The translations under genes were made by a program, and so were the position numbers. Positions 40,730 to 42,049 of a stretch of 42,049 nucleotides of DNA are shown piece by piece. The notes under the pieces are model-generated. The model ran no database searches. It was not told where the DNA came from and saw nothing but the letters and a program-made list of their open reading frames with translations. How positions within the stretch are numbered: the stretch's first letter is position 1; each line of letters begins with the position of its first letter. Source of the DNA: Clostridiales bacterium (GTDB lineage: Bacteria; Bacillota; Clostridia; Oscillospirales; Oscillospiraceae); assembly GCA_019418025.1 (NCBI GenBank), contig DYCR01000014.1:825-42873 (forward strand), in the 5' to 3' direction.

Positions 40730-41955
40730 TGAAATTCGGACTTCTGGGCAGGAATCTGGGGCACAGCTATTCCCCGCAGATCCACGGATTATTGGGCTCA
40801 TACAGCTATGAGCTGTTTGAACAGGAGCCGGAACAGCTTGAAGCCTTCCTGTCCCAAAAAGATATCGCCGGACTGAACGTGACCATGCCATATAAAAAAG
40901 ATGTGATCCCCTATTTGGATACCATCGACGAGCTTGCCGCGCGCCTTGGAAGCGTCAACACCATCGTTCGCTCACCGGACGGCTCTCTGCATGGACACAA
41001 TACCGATTATTTCGGATTTCGTTCCCTAGTTGAACGCAGCGGAGCAGCTGTTTTCCAAAAGAAGGTTTTGATTCTGGGGACCGGCGGGGCCTCAGTGACC
41101 GCCGCAGCTGTAATGGAGGATCTGGGCGGTCAGGTCATCTTGATTTCCAGAACAGGAGAGAACAACTATCAGAATCTGCACCGGCACACGGATGCACAGA
41201 TCATCGTCAACACCACTCCCATCGGGATGTATCCCCACACAGGGACATCTCCCATCGATGTGTCCCGCTTTCCCCATTTGGAAGGTGTATTCGACCTGAT
41301 CTACAATCCTGCCAAAACCCAGCTGATTCTGGACTGCGAGGCCCGGAATATCCCCGCCTTCAACGGTCTTTGGATGTTGGTTGCCCAAGCAAAGCAGGCC
41401 GCGGAATATTTCACGGGGCTTCCGATCCCTGAGCAGGCCGTTGCGCAGGTGTACGCCAAGCTGCACCGGCAAATGCAAAACATCGTCCTGATCGGGATGC
41501 CGGGCTGTGGGAAATCCACCATCGGCAGGCTCCTTGCAGAAAAATGCGGCAGGGAATTTATCGACGCCGACGAAGCATTGGTAAAGCAGTTCGGACGAAC
41601 CATTCCTGAAATATTTGCACAGGATGGTGAGGAGGCCTTTCGCTCTCTGGAAACCAAAGTGCTGTCTGAATTGGGCAAGCAATCCGGTCTGGTGATCGCC
41701 ACGGGCGGCGGCTGCGTCACCGAGGAACGAAACAAGCCTCTGCTCCGCCAAAACGGCATTGTCATCTGGATTCAGCGAGATCCGGCGTTGCTGCCCACCG
41801 ACGGCCGACCGCTGTCCCAGCAGACCGCCCCCGCCGCGCTGTACGAGCATCGCAGGCCCATGTATGCGGCATTTGCTGACAAAACCATGGTAAACGACTC
41901 CACCTGTGAAATAGCAGCCGAAAAAATCATCTCTCTTTTGGAGGAAGTGTTATGA
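40729..41955 (+). CDS. aroEK: Fused shikimate dehydrogenase-shikimate kinase (AroE-AroK)
   Basis: A 408-residue two-domain protein in one uninterrupted frame. Residues 1-245 are shikimate dehydrogenase: SYSPQIH (14-20), NVTMPYK with catalytic K56, NTDYFGF with D93, and the NADP loop GTGGAS (117-122). Residues about 250-408 are shikimate kinase: the P-loop GMPGCGKST (256-264), FIDAD (277-281) and ATGGGC (324-329). The two enzymes normally act in sequence, so the fusion passes shikimate between adjacent active sites. The ATG at 40729 overlaps the pheA stop by one base (TGATG). Confidence 0.96.
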   Translation: MKFGLLGRNLGHSYSPQIHGLLGSYSYELFEQEPEQLEAFLSQKDIAGLNVTMPYKKDVIPYLDTIDELAARLGSVNTIVRSPDGSLHGHNTDYFGFRSLVERSGAAVFQKKVLILGTGGASVTAAAVMEDLGGQVILISRTGENNYQNLHRHTDAQIIVNTTPIGMYPHTGTSPIDVSRFPHLEGVFDLIYNPAKTQLILDCEARNIPAFNGLWMLVAQAKQAAEYFTGLPIPEQAVAQVYAKLHRQMQNIVLIGMPGCGKSTIGRLLAEKCGREFIDADEALVKQFGRTIPEIFAQDGEEAFRSLETKVLSELGKQSGLVIATGGGCVTEERNKPLLRQNGIVIWIQRDPALLPTDGRPLSQQTAPAALYEHRRPMYAAFADKTMVNDSTCEIAAEKIISLLEEVL

Positions 41956-42049
41956 AGCTCTTAGTCATCAACGGACCTAATATCAACATGCTGGGCATTC
42001 GGGAGCCGGATATTTACGGCAGCCAGAGCTACGGGGAGCTTCTTCGTCT
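41952..42049 (+). CDS. aroQ: Type II 3-dehydroquinate dehydratase (5' part, runs off the window)
   Basis: The first 32 codons encode the N-terminus of a type II dehydroquinase: VINGPNINMLGIREPDIYG, with the catalytic Tyr in the IYGS context. It dehydrates 3-dehydroquinate to 3-dehydroshikimate and completes the set of shikimate enzymes in this operon. The ATG overlaps the aroEK stop by four bases. The rest lies beyond the right edge. Confidence 0.95.
   Translation, partial: MKLLVINGPNINMLGIREPDIYGSQSYGELLR

Noticed and set aside
1..42049. Mobile elements, CRISPR arrays, tRNA or rRNA genes
   Set aside because: I saw no transposase, integrase, phage genes, regularly spaced repeats, tRNA cloverleaf or rRNA sequence; the window is core chromosome.

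Overview
The window looks like chromosomal core DNA from a Gram-positive, low-to-mid GC anaerobe of class Clostridia, most likely order Oscillospirales (Oscillospiraceae/Ruminococcaceae-like). The reasons are the gram-positive PolC-type DNA polymerase III, a T-box leader in front of alaS, RNase M5, strong AGGAGG-type ribosome binding sites, a pyrH-frr-uppS-cdsA-dxr-rseP-ispG-polC cluster, an SLH-anchored surface deacetylase, and a YdcC/GerS-MazF type locus. I see no phage, insertion sequence, CRISPR array, rRNA or tRNA. The family-level placement is inference from gene content only.

Layout. 1-650: the end of rplJ, then rplL and a terminator. 680-2946: a multi-pass membrane protein of unknown function and, behind its own good promoter, a stand-alone F420-0:glutamate-ligase-like protein. 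2958-9709 (minus strand): the Mrp/NBP35-type Fe-S carrier ATPase with its own consensus promoter, and an overlapping comEC-holA-rnmV-ABC-F run. 9712-12650 (minus): alaS under a T-box riboswitch. 12670-15793 (minus): pepF with a small coupled ORF, then a uridine-phosphorylase-like gene. 15798-26360 (minus): one long conserved operon for nucleotide, ribosome recycling, undecaprenyl, phospholipid, MEP-isoprenoid, membrane proteolysis and replication functions, led by pyrH. 26452-28356 (plus): glnS, divergent from pyrH. 28357-30199: a long regulatory-looking gap and an orphan solute-binding lipoprotein. 30218-34124 (minus): polysaccharide deacetylase with SLH anchors, a MazF-type toxin with no antitoxin beside it, a lipoprotein, and NAD(P)H-hydrate dehydratase.

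34184-42049 (plus): the most interesting part. A tightly packed operon aroF-tyrA-aroB-aroA-aroC-pheA-aroE/K(fusion)-aroQ encodes every step from DAHP to chorismate plus the first committed steps to tyrosine and phenylalanine. In front of it, behind a clear promoter, lies a 21-codon ORF with its own ribosome binding site in which eight of nine consecutive codons (residues 10-18) are Tyr or Phe. It is followed by a segment that can pair either with the leader coding region or with the 5' arm of a Rho-independent terminator placed just before aroF. This has the complete logic of ribosome-mediated transcription attenuation by Phe/Tyr-tRNA charging, whereas the well-studied aromatic operons of Gram-positive bacteria use T-box RNAs or TRAP. 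The peptide is too short for routine annotation.

Other points worth a second look are the AroE-AroK fusion, the MazF locus that appears to have lost alr and the antitoxin, the F420-ligase-like orphan, a nested dyad symmetry ahead of the orphan binding protein, a terminator inside the pyrH operon, and a TTG start for pyrH that the promoter position supports.
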